DNA of 64,000 bases from Cytophagales bacterium (GCA_017303795.1 JAFLBR010000005.1:292364-356363), one strand, 5' to 3'; shown: positions 1 to 9,313, counted from the first letter of the stretch. Made by a program: numbers and translations. The notes: generated from the letters alone by a model not told the origin.

Positions 1-5
1 ATCCC

Positions 6-13
6 TACTTTTG
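6..13 (+). promoter_or_regulatory. Bacteroidota -7 promoter element
   Basis: TACTTTTG fits the Bacteroidota -7 consensus TAnnTTTG and lies about 20 bases before the GTG start of the first gene. The -33 element would lie at or beyond the window edge and cannot be checked. Confidence 0.35.
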
Positions 14-33
14 TGATCCTATAATTTCGAACT

Positions 34-378
34 GTGCTTAAAAAACGCGTCTACAGAAGTATTTTAATGGTTGTGGGCCTTTTGGCAGCCACTGTTATCG
101 TGCTTTCGCATGTGTTTAAAGCCCCTGAAGAAGTGGCTGAAAAGAAGCCAGCTACCGAGCAGTCTGCGGATTCTGAATCTAAAACCGTTATTTCTGCACC
201 CACCGAAGCTGTAATGCAAGGCACCGCAGTGCAGGTAGATGAGCAGGCACCCCAAACCTTATTGGAAGTTTTAGCCGAGCCACAATCGCACACAGGTTTT
301 GTGCCGGTGGCGAAAGAACTTTTCAGTAGTTTCTTGAAAACCCTGTTCCGGGTAATCATTTCTCCCAACGCGCCCTAA
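34..378 (+). CDS. small single-pass membrane protein, function unknown
   Basis: 114 residues beginning at GTG. A basic N-terminus (LKKRVYR) leads into one hydrophobic helix at about residues 9-28. The rest is a low-complexity, Glu/Ala/Thr-rich linker and a short hydrophobic end. This suggests an inner-membrane anchored protein with an extracytoplasmic tail. It precedes secDF by 87 bases in the same direction, so the two may be co-transcribed. I recognise no family. The start codon is uncertain because GTG is the only in-frame choice near the TAnnTTTG element. Confidence 0.6.
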   Translation: MLKKRVYRSILMVVGLLAATVIVLSHVFKAPEEVAEKKPATEQSADSESKTVISAPTEAVMQGTAVQVDEQAPQTLLEVLAEPQSHTGFVPVAKELFSSFLKTLFRVIISPNAP

Positions 379-465
379 GCGCAATTTGTTAGTATCGCTT
401 TAGTTGCTGCCTGCCGGTAGCACGATCTCTTTTTCTCTGAATCAATTTTAAATTTTAATAATTAT

Positions 466-3400
466 ATGCGTAATAAAGGTTTCGTTATTGTACTGGGCAT
501 TGTTATTACACTGCTTTGCCTGTACTATTTGTCATTCACATTTGTTTCTCAACGGGTAGAGAAAGATGCGATAAGCTATGCTACCGATGCCGGTGGTTCA
601 TTGAGTTTAAGTAAGAAGCAAAACTACCTGGATTCAATCTGGAGCAAGCCGGTGTACAACCTGTTTGGTGCCGAGTACACTTACAAAGAAGTAAAAGAAA
701 ACGAGTTGAGCCTGGGGCTTGACTTGCGCGGTGGTATGCACGTGGTGTTGGAAATTTCTCCTGTGGATATCATCAAAGGATTAAGCGGAAACAATCAAGA
801 CCCGGCTTTTGAAGCAGCCCTTCAAAAAGCGCGCGACTTGCAAAAGTCAAGTTCAGATAGCTATGTTAATTTATTCTACAAGGCATTTAAAGATGCTAAC
901 CCGGATAAGAGCCTGGCTTCGTTGTTTACCTCAGCGGCAAATAAAGATCGCGTAAAGCTTACCGATTCTGATGCAACTGTATTGGAGTTTTTGAACAAAG
1001 AAGTAGATGGCGCAATAGATCGCTCGTTCACCATCTTAAAAACCCGTATCGATCAGTTTGGCACATCACAGCCAAACATTCAACGCTTACAAGAGAAAGG
1101 TCGCATTCAAATTGAAATTCCAGGTGCTGATAACCCACAGCGTGTGCGCAAATTATTGCAAGGTGTAGCCCGGTTAGAGTTTTGGGAAGTTGTAGAGTTC
1201 AACGATCCGCAGTTAGGTCAATCGCTTAGCGCGATTAACGATTTTGTTGTTAAAGAACAAAATGCAAAGAAGGTGCTTACCACAACTTCAACAGAAGTTA
1301 AACCAGCTTCTGATACAACCGGTACTAAATCTGCATTAGAACAACAATTGTCGCAAGTGCGCGATAGCACGGTATCTTCTTTAGATTCACTTCGGTTGGC
1401 TACGTCATCGCCTTTGCTTGCGCTGATGAATCCATCTATTCCTTTTCTTTATCAGGTAAAAGATACTTCGGTAATTAATAAAATGCTTAGACGCCCTGAA
1501 GTTCGCAGCTTATTGCCGCGCTCAATTGGTTTCTTCTGGGATGTAAAACCAGATCCTAAAGTCACACCGGGTGTGGATGATATTCAACTAAACTTCGTAA
1601 ACCTCGGTCGTACCGGTAAACCTTTGTTAACTGGCGAGGTGATTAACGATGCGCGTCAGGATTTTGATGAGAACGGTAGGTATGCCGTTACCATGAACAT
1701 GAATACAACAGGTGCAAAAACCTGGGCGAAGATTACCCGCGAAGCTGCCGCCAAACAACCGCAAGGTCGCATTGCTATTGTGTTGGATAATTATGTGTAT
1801 ACCGCCCCAACAGTAAATGGCGAGATTCCAAATGGTAGCTCGCAGATTTCAGGAAACTTTGAATTGGAAGAAGCAAAAGATTTGGCAAACGTATTAAAGG
1901 CTGGTTCGTTGCCAGCACCTACACGCATTGTAGAAGAAGCTATTGTTGGCCCAAGCTTGGGTAAGGTGGCTCAAAATCAGGGTTTGCTTTCAATGGCTGC
2001 CGGTCTTGGAATCGTAATATTGTTTATGATTGCCTACTACTCTAAGGGTGGTTGGGTGGCCAATATTTCGTTGTTGTTCAACATCTTCTTCATTCTTGGA
2101 ATTCTGGCGCAGTTAAAATCAGCTTTAACATTGCCCGGTATTGCCGGTATTGTACTTACTATGGGTATGGCTGTTGATGCGAACGTGTTGATATACGAAC
2201 GCATTAAAGAAGAAATGGCCTTGGGTCGCAAGTTGCGCGAGGCGATTACAAAAGGTTATAACAGAGCCTTCACTACCATTCTCGATTCGAACCTTACTAC
2301 GTTTATTACTGCAGTAGCACTTTTTGTGTTAGGTCAAGGCCCATTGAAAGGTTTTGCTATCGTGTTGATGATTGGTATTGCTACCTCTTTCTTCTCAGCC
2401 GTTTACATTTCGCGCGTTATTGTGGAGTGGATGGTGCGCAAAGGTGACGAGTCGAAAGTATCGTTCGATACAGCAATTGCACGAATGATTAAGAAACGCC
2501 CGCAGTACGATTTCATTGGTGCCCGCAAAAAGGCATACCTGGTTTCGGGAGCTATAATTGTTATCGGATTTATTTTGATTGCCGTACAAGGATTAAACCT
2601 GGGTGTTGATTTTAAAGGTGGTCGCTCGTATGTGGTTAGTTTCAACCAGCCAGTTGTTGCAACTGATATGAAAGTAGCGATCGCTCAAAATTTTGAAAAC
2701 ACCGGTGTGGAAGTGAAAAACTTTGGCAGCGATAAGGTAATGAAGGTAACCACTTCTTACCTGGTAGATGATGAATCGGATGCAGCCGATGATAAAGTGA
2801 AAAATGCGTTGATAGCCGGAGTAGAAAAGTTTAAAGGCGTTAAATACACGCCAAACGAAGCGCAGTTAGATGATTCGCATTTCATTATTTCTTCTTCATC
2901 TAAAGTTGGTGCAACCATTGCCGATGATATTAAAGGTTCAGCATTTGAAGCCGGGTTTGCTTCTCTGGTGTTGATCTTTATCTATATCTTAATTCGTTTT
3001 AAGCGGTGGACATACAGTGCCGGTGCGATTGTAGCTACCGTACACGATACATTGTTTGTGGTAGCCTCTTTTGCCATTGCCCGCGTGTTTGGTCTTTCTT
3101 TTGAAGTAGATCAGGTATTTGTAGCCGCTATCCTTACGGTGATTGGTTACTCCATTAACGATACGGTGATTATCTTCGACCGGATTCGCGAGTATCTGGG
3201 TTTTGGTGCAAACCACGACAAGGCAACTTTATTTAACGATGCCATCAACAGTACCTTAAGCCGAACGTTGATTACATCCGGTACCACTTTAGTTGTGGTT
3301 ATTGTGCTGTTGATCTTTGGTGGCGAAGTATTGCGCGGCTTTTCGTTCGCATTATTTGTGGGTATTGGAGTAGGTACATTCTCATCCATTTTCATTGCAT

Positions 3401-3471
3401 CGCCAGTCGTGCTTGATTTGGAAGCGAGTGCTGCCCAAGCCAAAAAGGTAGAAGCGAAAGCAGCTGCATAA
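466..3471 (+). CDS. secDF: protein translocase subunit SecDF (fused)
   Basis: 1001 residues, the usual size of fused Bacteroidota SecDF. It is an inner-membrane RND-type proton-driven partner of SecYEG that pulls secreted proteins across the membrane. The SecD half shows a first transmembrane helix at about 7-27, GLDLRGG near 84-90, a large periplasmic region, and the membrane motif GMAVDANVLIYERIKEE near 565-582. The SecF half starts near residue 690 with GVDFKGG near 712 and ends with YSINDTVIIFDRIRE near 893-908. A strong terminator follows 20 bases after the stop. The long periplasmic insert at about 260-350 (Ser/Thr-rich) is typical of the phylum. Confidence 0.98.
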   Translation: MRNKGFVIVLGIVITLLCLYYLSFTFVSQRVEKDAISYATDAGGSLSLSKKQNYLDSIWSKPVYNLFGAEYTYKEVKENELSLGLDLRGGMHVVLEISPVDIIKGLSGNNQDPAFEAALQKARDLQKSSSDSYVNLFYKAFKDANPDKSLASLFTSAANKDRVKLTDSDATVLEFLNKEVDGAIDRSFTILKTRIDQFGTSQPNIQRLQEKGRIQIEIPGADNPQRVRKLLQGVARLEFWEVVEFNDPQLGQSLSAINDFVVKEQNAKKVLTTTSTEVKPASDTTGTKSALEQQLSQVRDSTVSSLDSLRLATSSPLLALMNPSIPFLYQVKDTSVINKMLRRPEVRSLLPRSIGFFWDVKPDPKVTPGVDDIQLNFVNLGRTGKPLLTGEVINDARQDFDENGRYAVTMNMNTTGAKTWAKITREAAAKQPQGRIAIVLDNYVYTAPTVNGEIPNGSSQISGNFELEEAKDLANVLKAGSLPAPTRIVEEAIVGPSLGKVAQNQGLLSMAAGLGIVILFMIAYYSKGGWVANISLLFNIFFILGILAQLKSALTLPGIAGIVLTMGMAVDANVLIYERIKEEMALGRKLREAITKGYNRAFTTILDSNLTTFITAVALFVLGQGPLKGFAIVLMIGIATSFFSAVYISRVIVEWMVRKGDESKVSFDTAIARMIKKRPQYDFIGARKKAYLVSGAIIVIGFILIAVQGLNLGVDFKGGRSYVVSFNQPVVATDMKVAIAQNFENTGVEVKNFGSDKVMKVTTSYLVDDESDAADDKVKNALIAGVEKFKGVKYTPNEAQLDDSHFIISSSSKVGATIADDIKGSAFEAGFASLVLIFIYILIRFKRWTYSAGAIVATVHDTLFVVASFAIARVFGLSFEVDQVFVAAILTVIGYSINDTVIIFDRIREYLGFGANHDKATLFNDAINSTLSRTLITSGTTLVVVIVLLIFGGEVLRGFSFALFVGIGVGTFSSIFIASPVVLDLEASAAQAKKVEAKAAA

Positions 3472-3490
3472 TTTTGTTTAACAAAATCTT

Positions 3491-3526
3491 CAAAAGGCGG
3501 GTACAAAACCCGCCTTTTGTTTTTAA
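3491..3526 (+). terminator. Rho-independent terminator of secDF
   Basis: Perfect 11-bp stem, caaaaggcggg at 3491-3501 against cccgccttttg at 3509-3519, with a 7-base loop and a T run to 3525. It sits 20 bases past the secDF stop. Confidence 0.9.
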
Positions 3527-3544
3527 TGGCAAAGTTGAGAGGAG

Positions 3545-3581
3545 TCTGACGGCTATTAGCTTAAGTACTCAGCCGTCTTGA
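3545..3581. repeat. short inverted repeat, GACGGC family
   Basis: TCTGACGGCT (3545-3554) is inverted as AGCCGTCTTGA (3571-3581). The same two arms, on the other strand and with a shorter loop, recur at 38140-38173, so this is a dispersed palindromic family. Confidence 0.6.
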
Positions 3582-3606
3582 TGCTTAAACCAAGATTTTG
3601 CAATAA

Positions 3607-3745
3607 CCACGACCTTTAGGTCGTGGGGTGATAAACGAAATGGAATTTGGCTTCCTGCCCGTCCGGGAGGCGGGTAGCCAAAAATCTATTGGGCTAAAGC
3701 CCACTATTGCTTCATTTTGTTTTTTCCCCGACCTAAAGGTCAGGG
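3607..3745. repeat. REP-like cluster of palindromes
   Basis: The gap between secDF and the response regulator (3472-3859) holds no gene. It contains four palindromes in a row: ccacgacctttaggtcgtgg at 3607, a GC-rich cctgcccg...cgggtagcc hairpin near 3656-3680, tgggctaaagccca near 3689-3702, and ccccgacctaaaggtcaggg ending at 3745. The first and last are versions of the same GACCTNNAGGTC unit. This arrangement resembles REP/BIME clusters mobilised by RAYT transposases, although no such transposase is in the window. Confidence 0.6.
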
Positions 3746-3846
3746 TTATTTTTTCTAATACATCCGGGATAAACACTCAAGTTGCTGCACGCTTTTTAAG
3801 GCAAGTCTTCTAACAAAATTTTAATGGAGATTGGAGGATAAGACCG

Positions 3847-3854
3847 TAATTTTG
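3847..3854 (+). promoter_or_regulatory. -7 promoter element of the two-component operon
   Basis: TAATTTTG matches TAnnTTTG exactly and ends 5 bases before the ATG at 3860. Transcription would then begin at or within a few bases of the start codon, giving a leaderless or nearly leaderless mRNA. I see no convincing TTTG at the -33 position. Confidence 0.45.
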
Positions 3855-3859
3855 AATTA

Positions 3860-4537
3860 ATGAGAATTCTGTTAATCGAGGACGAACGAAAAACCATTCA
3901 GTACATCAAAAAAGGACTGGAAGAAAACGGCTATGAAGTGGATACCGCAGAAGATGGTAAGGCCGGAAAAGCGCTAGGCTTTAAGAATAGTTATAATCTG
4001 ATTATTACCGACATCATAATGCCCGAAATAAACGGGCGCGACTTGTGCAAAGAATTCAGGGCAGCAAAAATTGAAACTCCTATTTTAATGCTAACGGCTT
4101 TGGCTGAAACCGATGACATTGTAGAAGGTTTAGATAGCGGTGCCGATGATTACCTCTCCAAGCCCTTTGAATTTAAAGAGTTGCTGGCGCGCATTCGTAC
4201 GCTTACCAAACGCCAGCCCAAGCCCGGCAACGATAGCTATTTGCGTATAGCGGATCTGGTGTTAGACTTGAATGCTAAAGCAGTTGTTCGGGCTGGTAAA
4301 AAAATTGATTTGACTTCAAAAGAATTTGGGTTGTTAGAATATTTCCTGCGCAACCAAGGGCGCGTAATACCAAGGGCCGAACTTTCCAAACATGTTTGGA
4401 ATGTGGATTTTGATACCGGAACCAACATGGTGGAGGTTTACGTGAATTACTTGCGTAAAAAAATCGATCGGGACTTTGATGTTAAGTTAATTCATACGCA
4501 ATTTGGTATGGGTTATATCTTAAAAGAACCCGCCTGA
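3860..4537 (+). CDS. OmpR/PhoB-family response regulator
   Basis: 225 residues: receiver domain (about 1-118) followed by a winged-helix DNA-binding domain (about 128-223). Visible receiver residues are the acidic pair D8/E9, phosphoacceptor D51 (IITDIIMPE), switch T79 and K101 (YLSKPFEF). The effector end has the usual LTSKEFGLLEYFLRNQG and NMVEVYVNYLRKKID motifs. It is followed after 4 bases by a histidine kinase, so the pair forms one operon. Overall it resembles CusR/RprY-type regulators. The signal sensed cannot be read from the sequence. Confidence 0.95.
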   Translation: MRILLIEDERKTIQYIKKGLEENGYEVDTAEDGKAGKALGFKNSYNLIITDIIMPEINGRDLCKEFRAAKIETPILMLTALAETDDIVEGLDSGADDYLSKPFEFKELLARIRTLTKRQPKPGNDSYLRIADLVLDLNAKAVVRAGKKIDLTSKEFGLLEYFLRNQGRVIPRAELSKHVWNVDFDTGTNMVEVYVNYLRKKIDRDFDVKLIHTQFGMGYILKEPA

Positions 4538-4541
4538 TCCT

Positions 4542-5918
4542 GTGCAAATCCGAACCCGGCTAACACTTCAGTTTACATTGTGGGTAAGTACCATTGTGCT
4601 GCTTTCGTTTTTGGCTATTTATCTTTTCTCCAAACAATTTGCCGAACAGGATTTTGCCCGCAGGTTAAGGGAGAAAGCTATTACATCGGCCTTTCTGCTT
4701 ATTAAAGTCGATCAGGTTGATACCGTGCTTCTGAAAATTATCGATCGCGCCAAGCGCGACAATTTGTTTCGCGAGCGCATTCGGGTATATGACCAAACCG
4801 ACAAAGAAATTTATGCCAGTGGCGATACCATGAAATTACCGATAAGGCCGCAGGTAATTGAGCAGGTAAAACTGGACGGTGAACAGCGCACATTATACAA
4901 TGAGTTTACAGTTGTGGGAATTCCGTTTACTGACCGTGGGGTAAACTATACCATTATTGCTTCGGCCGAAGATGTAATTGGTTACAACCGGCTGGTGGAT
5001 TTAAGGCGATTGCTCATGGCTTTATTCGTAATTGTAATCGGATTGGTTTCTATTTCAGGTTGGATTTATGCTGGCCGCGCGTTGCGACCCATTCAAAAAA
5101 TTATTGGCAACGTGCAAAACATCTCGCCTCAAAATCTTTCGCAGCGTCTGGAAGAAAGTCCACACCCCGATGAAATGGGTAAACTCATTTTAATTTTTAA
5201 TGGCTTGTTAACGCGAATAGAAAATGCATTCAAGCTTCAGAAAATGTTTGTGTCCAATGTTTCGCACGAGTTGAAAAATCCACTCACCAACATTACCTCG
5301 CAATTGGAAGTAACATTGTTAAACGAACGGCCGCGCGAAGAATATCAGCGCACCATAGAATCGGTGTTGGAAGACATCAAAAGCTTAAATCATTTATCGG
5401 TGAGTTTGCTTGATCTGGCACGCCTCACGCACGACAGCGATACGTTTACGATGGCCGAAGTTCGGCTGGACGAAATTCTGTGGGATGCCCGCGAGCGCGT
5501 GGGTGCCGTTGATCATAATTATAAAGTTGAGGTAGCTATAAAAGATATGCCCGAGGATGAGAGCCGGTTGTTGGTAAATGGTAATCCGCACTTGCTTAAA
5601 ACCGCCTTTCAAAACATAATTGAGAATGCCTGCAAATTTTCGGAGGATGGCCGCGCAGAAGTGGTGTTGATTTGTAAAGCTGGTGAGTTGGTGGTGCAGG
5701 TGGTCGATCGGGGCCCAGGCATTGAGAAAAAAGACCTTGAAAATGTATTTCAGCCCTTTTTTAGAACCGATGCAACTTCTAAAGTAAAAGGCTATGGTGT
5801 AGGCTTATCGTTAAGCCAACGGATTATCTCTATTCATAAAGGTAAAATTTCTATCGAATCCAACCCTGGCGAAGGCACGCGTATTTCGGTTACACTTCAA
5901 CCCGCACACGGTTTCTAA
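4542..5918 (+). CDS. sensor histidine kinase, HAMP-HisKA-HATPase type
   Basis: 458 residues, starting at GTG 4 bases after the response regulator. Order: transmembrane helix near 10-30, periplasmic sensor region to about 150, second helix near 154-178, HAMP linker, HisKA with phosphoacceptor H242 in VSNVSHELKNPLTNI, then the ATPase domain with an N box (FQNIIENACKFS), G1 (VVDRGPGIEKKDL), an FQPFFR F box and G2 (GYGVGLSLSQRI). All catalytic motifs look intact. It should phosphorylate the regulator encoded just upstream. The GTG start is favoured by the spacing and by the lack of an upstream ATG. Confidence 0.95.
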   Translation: MQIRTRLTLQFTLWVSTIVLLSFLAIYLFSKQFAEQDFARRLREKAITSAFLLIKVDQVDTVLLKIIDRAKRDNLFRERIRVYDQTDKEIYASGDTMKLPIRPQVIEQVKLDGEQRTLYNEFTVVGIPFTDRGVNYTIIASAEDVIGYNRLVDLRRLLMALFVIVIGLVSISGWIYAGRALRPIQKIIGNVQNISPQNLSQRLEESPHPDEMGKLILIFNGLLTRIENAFKLQKMFVSNVSHELKNPLTNITSQLEVTLLNERPREEYQRTIESVLEDIKSLNHLSVSLLDLARLTHDSDTFTMAEVRLDEILWDARERVGAVDHNYKVEVAIKDMPEDESRLLVNGNPHLLKTAFQNIIENACKFSEDGRAEVVLICKAGELVVQVVDRGPGIEKKDLENVFQPFFRTDATSKVKGYGVGLSLSQRIISIHKGKISIESNPGEGTRISVTLQPAHGF

Positions 5919-5976
5919 TTTTTTTCTAATCGACTCTTATCGAAAACATTGAAGCCCGCGGCTACATTTGTTTATA

Positions 5977-6114
5977 GTTTTTCTCTAGGTTGTTTGAGTT
6001 TAGAAACAAGTTTACAGGTTTCGGTGGAAGAGCAAACGCTAATCAAACGTAAGCCAACTAATGATTAAAATTCTCTTCCTTGAAGTGGGGCTCGCAAGAG
6101 TCCCATTTTTTTTT
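5977..6114 (+). ncRNA. possible orphan small transcript (weak)
   Basis: The 198-base gap after the kinase contains TACATTTG at 5963-5970 (fits TAnnTTTG) and ends in a strong terminator, leaving a roughly 138-nt interval with no open frame. It could be a small RNA, or just the 3' end of the operon. No -33 TTTG is visible and I recognise no RNA family. Confidence 0.25.
6086..6114 (+). terminator. Rho-independent terminator with GCAA tetraloop
   Basis: Eight-pair stem tggggctc/gagtccca (one G-T pair), loop gcaa, followed by a run of nine T. It ends transcription from the left just before the convergent gldH gene. Confidence 0.85.
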
Positions 6115-6116
6115 GC

Positions 6117-6590
6117 TCACTTTGCTAAGGCAGTTTCTACACGCAAGCCAATAGCTAATACACCAGCCAATGTATCCTGTCGGTTTTCCTGTTGGATAGT
6201 AAATTTATATTTGCCTGGTTGCGTAAACGAATAGTTGGGCAAAACTAAAAACCGATGATCATACACATCACCCAATCCACTTCGGCCAAGTGGCTCACCA
6301 CTTTTTTCGAACAGGTAATTAGAAACTAATTTTTTGGAAAGGATAGCACCGGTTGAATCGGCTAGTTGATACTGAATAAAAATGCGTTGCCACGGATAGT
6401 CTAATGAGTTGCGCACTTCGTAATACAAATTGTACTGCTGTTGGGTGTTGTTAATCTCAAATTCAAAAGTTGCGGGTTGTTGAATATTCCAGGTGCGTTC
6501 TTTAAACTCTACATAGTTTTCGAAAACGCGACTGCTATCGCAACCGGAAAGCAAGATGCATAAAGCAACAAGTAGAACTGAAAATCTCAT
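6117..6590 (-). CDS. gldH: gliding motility lipoprotein GldH
   Basis: 157 residues with a lipoprotein signal peptide and lipobox cysteine at C17 (LLSGC), so it is expected to be anchored in an envelope membrane. Sequence features of GldH are present: the SRVFENYVEF start of the mature chain, YNLYYEVRN, and the YPWQRIFIQYQL strand. GldH is needed for surface gliding and chitin use in Flavobacterium. Its exact role in other Cytophagales is less clear. The start overlaps the stop of the PSP1/RicT gene (ATGA), so the two are translationally coupled. Confidence 0.9.
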   Translation of the reverse strand: MRFSVLLVALCILLSGCDSSRVFENYVEFKERTWNIQQPATFEFEINNTQQQYNLYYEVRNSLDYPWQRIFIQYQLADSTGAILSKKLVSNYLFEKSGEPLGRSGLGDVYDHRFLVLPNYSFTQPGKYKFTIQQENRQDTLAGVLAIGLRVETALAK

Positions 6591-7774
6591 CGTGGGTTGG
6601 GGCCTTTAGGATTGCGTGGCTGCGGATTTCGGTTTTGATTTTGTTGCTGCGGATTCTTTTTGTCGTGCGAACGATTTTTATTCCGCTTTTTCTTTTTCGC
6701 CTTGCCCTGATATTTTTTATCCAGATTTTCCAGATCGCTGTTAAGCTTGGTTACCGGCACCTTCGCCTCAACTTCATTGGCTTGCAGTGTAGCGGGTTTT
6801 TTTCCTTCGCGATTGAGTGCAAGAATTTCATTTACCCGATCAATGTTTAACGGATACCACGTATTCTCTTCCTTAAATCCAAACCACATAATGCGTCTGA
6901 AAATATCCGTCTTCTGTAAGCGGGCTTCGCCTTGTTCGGTTAACAAAGGTGCTTCTACTTCCGGAATGCCTTTTAGTGCTTCCATGTAGGTTTCCAACTC
7001 GTAGTTAAGGCAACATTTTAAGCGCCCGCACTGGCCCGATAGTTTACTTGGATTGAGAGAAAGATTCTGATAGCGCGCGGCACTGGTAGCTACGTTTTTA
7101 AAATCACTTAACCAGGTAGAGCAACATAACTCGCGCCCGCAAACACCAATCCCGCCAAGGCGACCGGCTTCTTGCCGCAAACTGATCTGGCGCATCTCCA
7201 CACGCACTTTAAACTCAGCAGCCAGAATTTTTATCAACTCTCTGAAGTCAACGCGATCTTCAGCAGAATAAAAGAAAGTTGCTTTCGTATTATCGGCCTG
7301 GTATTCCACATCCGAAAGTTTCATATTCAGTTTTAACTGATGTATGATTTCGCGCGTGCGATAGAGTGTGGGTAAATCGCGCTTCTTAACATCTTCGTGT
7401 TTCTCAGAATCTTTTTGAGTAGCTATGCGATAAATCTTTTTGATCTCATCGTCATTCGCTACTTTTTTCTTTTGCATCTGCAAGCGAACCAATTCGCCTT
7501 GCAACGATACATGGCCCAGATGGTGCCCGGTAGTTGATTCTACAATTATAGCATCGCCTGTAGTAAGCGAAAGCTTATCGGTATTGCGGTAAAAATCTTT
7601 GCGCCCGTTTTTAAAGCGGACTTCCACTACCGGAAATTTATCCTGCACGGGCATATCCATGTTAGATAGCCAGTCGAACACATTCATTTTATTGCAACCG
7701 CCCGTATTACAGGCTCCGTTATTGTTACAACCCGAAACCTTCCCGCCTTTACTTGTGCCACATGCACATCCCAT
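6587..7774 (-). CDS. PSP1-domain protein, RicT (YaaT)-like
   Basis: 395 residues. The first 30 are Cys/Gly/Asn-rich (cysteines at 3, 5, 16, 22, 27). The PSP1 domain follows, with the family cysteine motifs GVCGRELCC near 209-215 and GQCGRLKCC near 243-250. The last 60 residues are a Lys/Asn/Gln/Pro-rich basic tail. The Bacillus relative RicT works with RicA and RicF in a complex carrying Fe-S clusters that affects RNase Y-dependent RNA maturation. RNase Y itself is encoded 20 kb away in this window. Coupled to gldH by a 4-base overlap; purD lies 104 bases upstream. Confidence 0.9.
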   Translation of the reverse strand: MGCACGTSKGGKVSGCNNNGACNTGGCNKMNVFDWLSNMDMPVQDKFPVVEVRFKNGRKDFYRNTDKLSLTTGDAIIVESTTGHHLGHVSLQGELVRLQMQKKKVANDDEIKKIYRIATQKDSEKHEDVKKRDLPTLYRTREIIHQLKLNMKLSDVEYQADNTKATFFYSAEDRVDFRELIKILAAEFKVRVEMRQISLRQEAGRLGGIGVCGRELCCSTWLSDFKNVATSAARYQNLSLNPSKLSGQCGRLKCCLNYELETYMEALKGIPEVEAPLLTEQGEARLQKTDIFRRIMWFGFKEENTWYPLNIDRVNEILALNREGKKPATLQANEVEAKVPVTKLNSDLENLDKKYQGKAKKKKRNKNRSHDKKNPQQQNQNRNPQPRNPKGPNPR

Positions 7775-7878
7775 TGCGTTTGTTGTTTAGATTAAACCTT
7801 AAAGGTAGAAGGTAAAAAGGGTATTGACAAACCTGATTGGCTTGCGGCAAATCTCCACGGTGTACACTTAACGTAGCA

Positions 7879-9168
7879 CTAGCTTTTCTCGATACGAGCC
7901 AAATCCTGACTAATATCTTTGCGGTAATACGCATCCTTCCACGAAATGCGGCCTACGATTTCATAAGCCTGCTGTGCAGCCTTCTCCAGCGTTGGCCCGT
8001 TTCCGGTAATAGCCAGCACGCGGCCACCGGTTGTAACAACCGCATTATCATTACGGGATGTACCCGCATGAAATACGAGCCCTTTGCCAACTGAATCTAA
8101 CCCTGAAATAGGATAGCCTTTTTCAAATGAATCCGGGTAACCGCCCGAAGCCATAATTACCGTAATGGCATATTGCGGGTTAATCTCAATTTTTTTGTTT
8201 TTAAGTTCGCCTTTGGCGCAGGCTTCAAACAACTCCACCAGATCCGAATCAATGCGCGTCATCACTGCCTCTGTTTCAGGATCGCCCATGCGTGCGTTGT
8301 ATTCAATCACGTAAGGCTCGCCTTTAATATTCATCAACCCGATAAAGATGAAACCCTTGTAAGGGATGCCGTCTTTCTTTAATCCATCAATAGTGGGTAT
8401 GATTACCTGCGTTTCTACTTTTTGCATGAAGGCCGGGCCCGCAAACACAACAGGCGAAACAGCACCCATGCCACCGGTGTTGGGGCCGGTATCACCATCG
8501 CCAATGCGTTTGTAATCTTTGGCTTCGGGTAACACCACATAGTTTTTACCATCGGTAAGCACAAACACCGAAAGTTCAATGCCATCCAGAAATTCTTCAA
8601 TCAATACTTTCGAACTGGCCTCACCAAATTTTTTATCCACCAGCATTTCGTGAATGGCTTGCTTTGCTTCAGCTACTGTTGGCGAAATGATTACACCCTT
8701 ACCGGCAGCCAATCCATCGGCTTTTAAAACAATAGGAGGTATGCAACTATCAAGGTAAGTAAGCGCTTGTGCACTTTCGTGCGATTGAAACGTGTGCGCT
8801 TTTGCTGTGGGCACACCGTGGCGCAACATAAATTGTTTAGAAAAATCTTTACTGCCTTCCAGTTGCGCACCGGTTTTTCCGGGACCAACCAAAAGAATAT
8901 GTTTTAGTTCATTCGTATTTTCAAAGTAATCGCGAATGCCTTGTACCAAAGGTGCTTCGGGGCCAACAATTACAAGGGTTATATCTTTTTCAACACAAAA
9001 CTTACCAAGTGCAGGAAAGTTATCGGTAGCAATGGCCACATTTTCGCCAACTAATGCAGTACCGGCATTACCGGGCGCGATATATAAGTTAGAACAACGC
9101 GGGCTCTGTTTTATTTTCCAGGCAAACGCATGCTCACGCCCACCACTACCAATTAAAAGAATGTTCAT
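7879..9168 (-). CDS. purD: phosphoribosylamine-glycine ligase
   Basis: 429 residues, the normal length for PurD (GAR synthetase), an ATP-grasp enzyme joining glycine to phosphoribosylamine in step 2 of purine synthesis. Visible motifs: GSGGREHAFAWK at the N-terminus, the LLVGPGKTGAQLEGSKDFSK loop, the ATP-grasp segment VLKADGLAAGKGV near 145-157, and EYNARMGDPETEA near 288-300. No other pur gene is adjacent. It may share a transcript with the downstream PSP1 and gldH genes. Confidence 0.97.
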   Translation of the reverse strand: MNILLIGSGGREHAFAWKIKQSPRCSNLYIAPGNAGTALVGENVAIATDNFPALGKFCVEKDITLVIVGPEAPLVQGIRDYFENTNELKHILLVGPGKTGAQLEGSKDFSKQFMLRHGVPTAKAHTFQSHESAQALTYLDSCIPPIVLKADGLAAGKGVIISPTVAEAKQAIHEMLVDKKFGEASSKVLIEEFLDGIELSVFVLTDGKNYVVLPEAKDYKRIGDGDTGPNTGGMGAVSPVVFAGPAFMQKVETQVIIPTIDGLKKDGIPYKGFIFIGLMNIKGEPYVIEYNARMGDPETEAVMTRIDSDLVELFEACAKGELKNKKIEINPQYAITVIMASGGYPDSFEKGYPISGLDSVGKGLVFHAGTSRNDNAVVTTGGRVLAITGNGPTLEKAAQQAYEIVGRISWKDAYYRKDISQDLARIEKS

Positions 9169-9288
9169 AGCTTCGAAAAAATCTTTGTAAATATAGATAA
9201 CTTTGGTTACTCAGGACTGATTGCTGGGTACTAGTTGCTGGTTGCTGGATACTCGCTACTGGTTTGTTCAGACTAACCATTTACTGAT

Positions 9289-9313
9289 TACCGAATACCG
9301 AATACCGAATACC
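9289..9313 (+). repeat. short tandem repeat (7-base unit taccgaa)
   Basis: Three full copies and a partial copy of taccgaa in the purD/deacylase gap. The preceding 60 bases (9215-9265) are also quasi-repetitive (ctggttgctgg, ctactgg). Copy number probably varies between strains. Confidence 0.6.

Noticed and set aside
3585-3813. Open frames in the gap after secDF
   Set aside because: They are made of the palindromic repeats and have no protein features.
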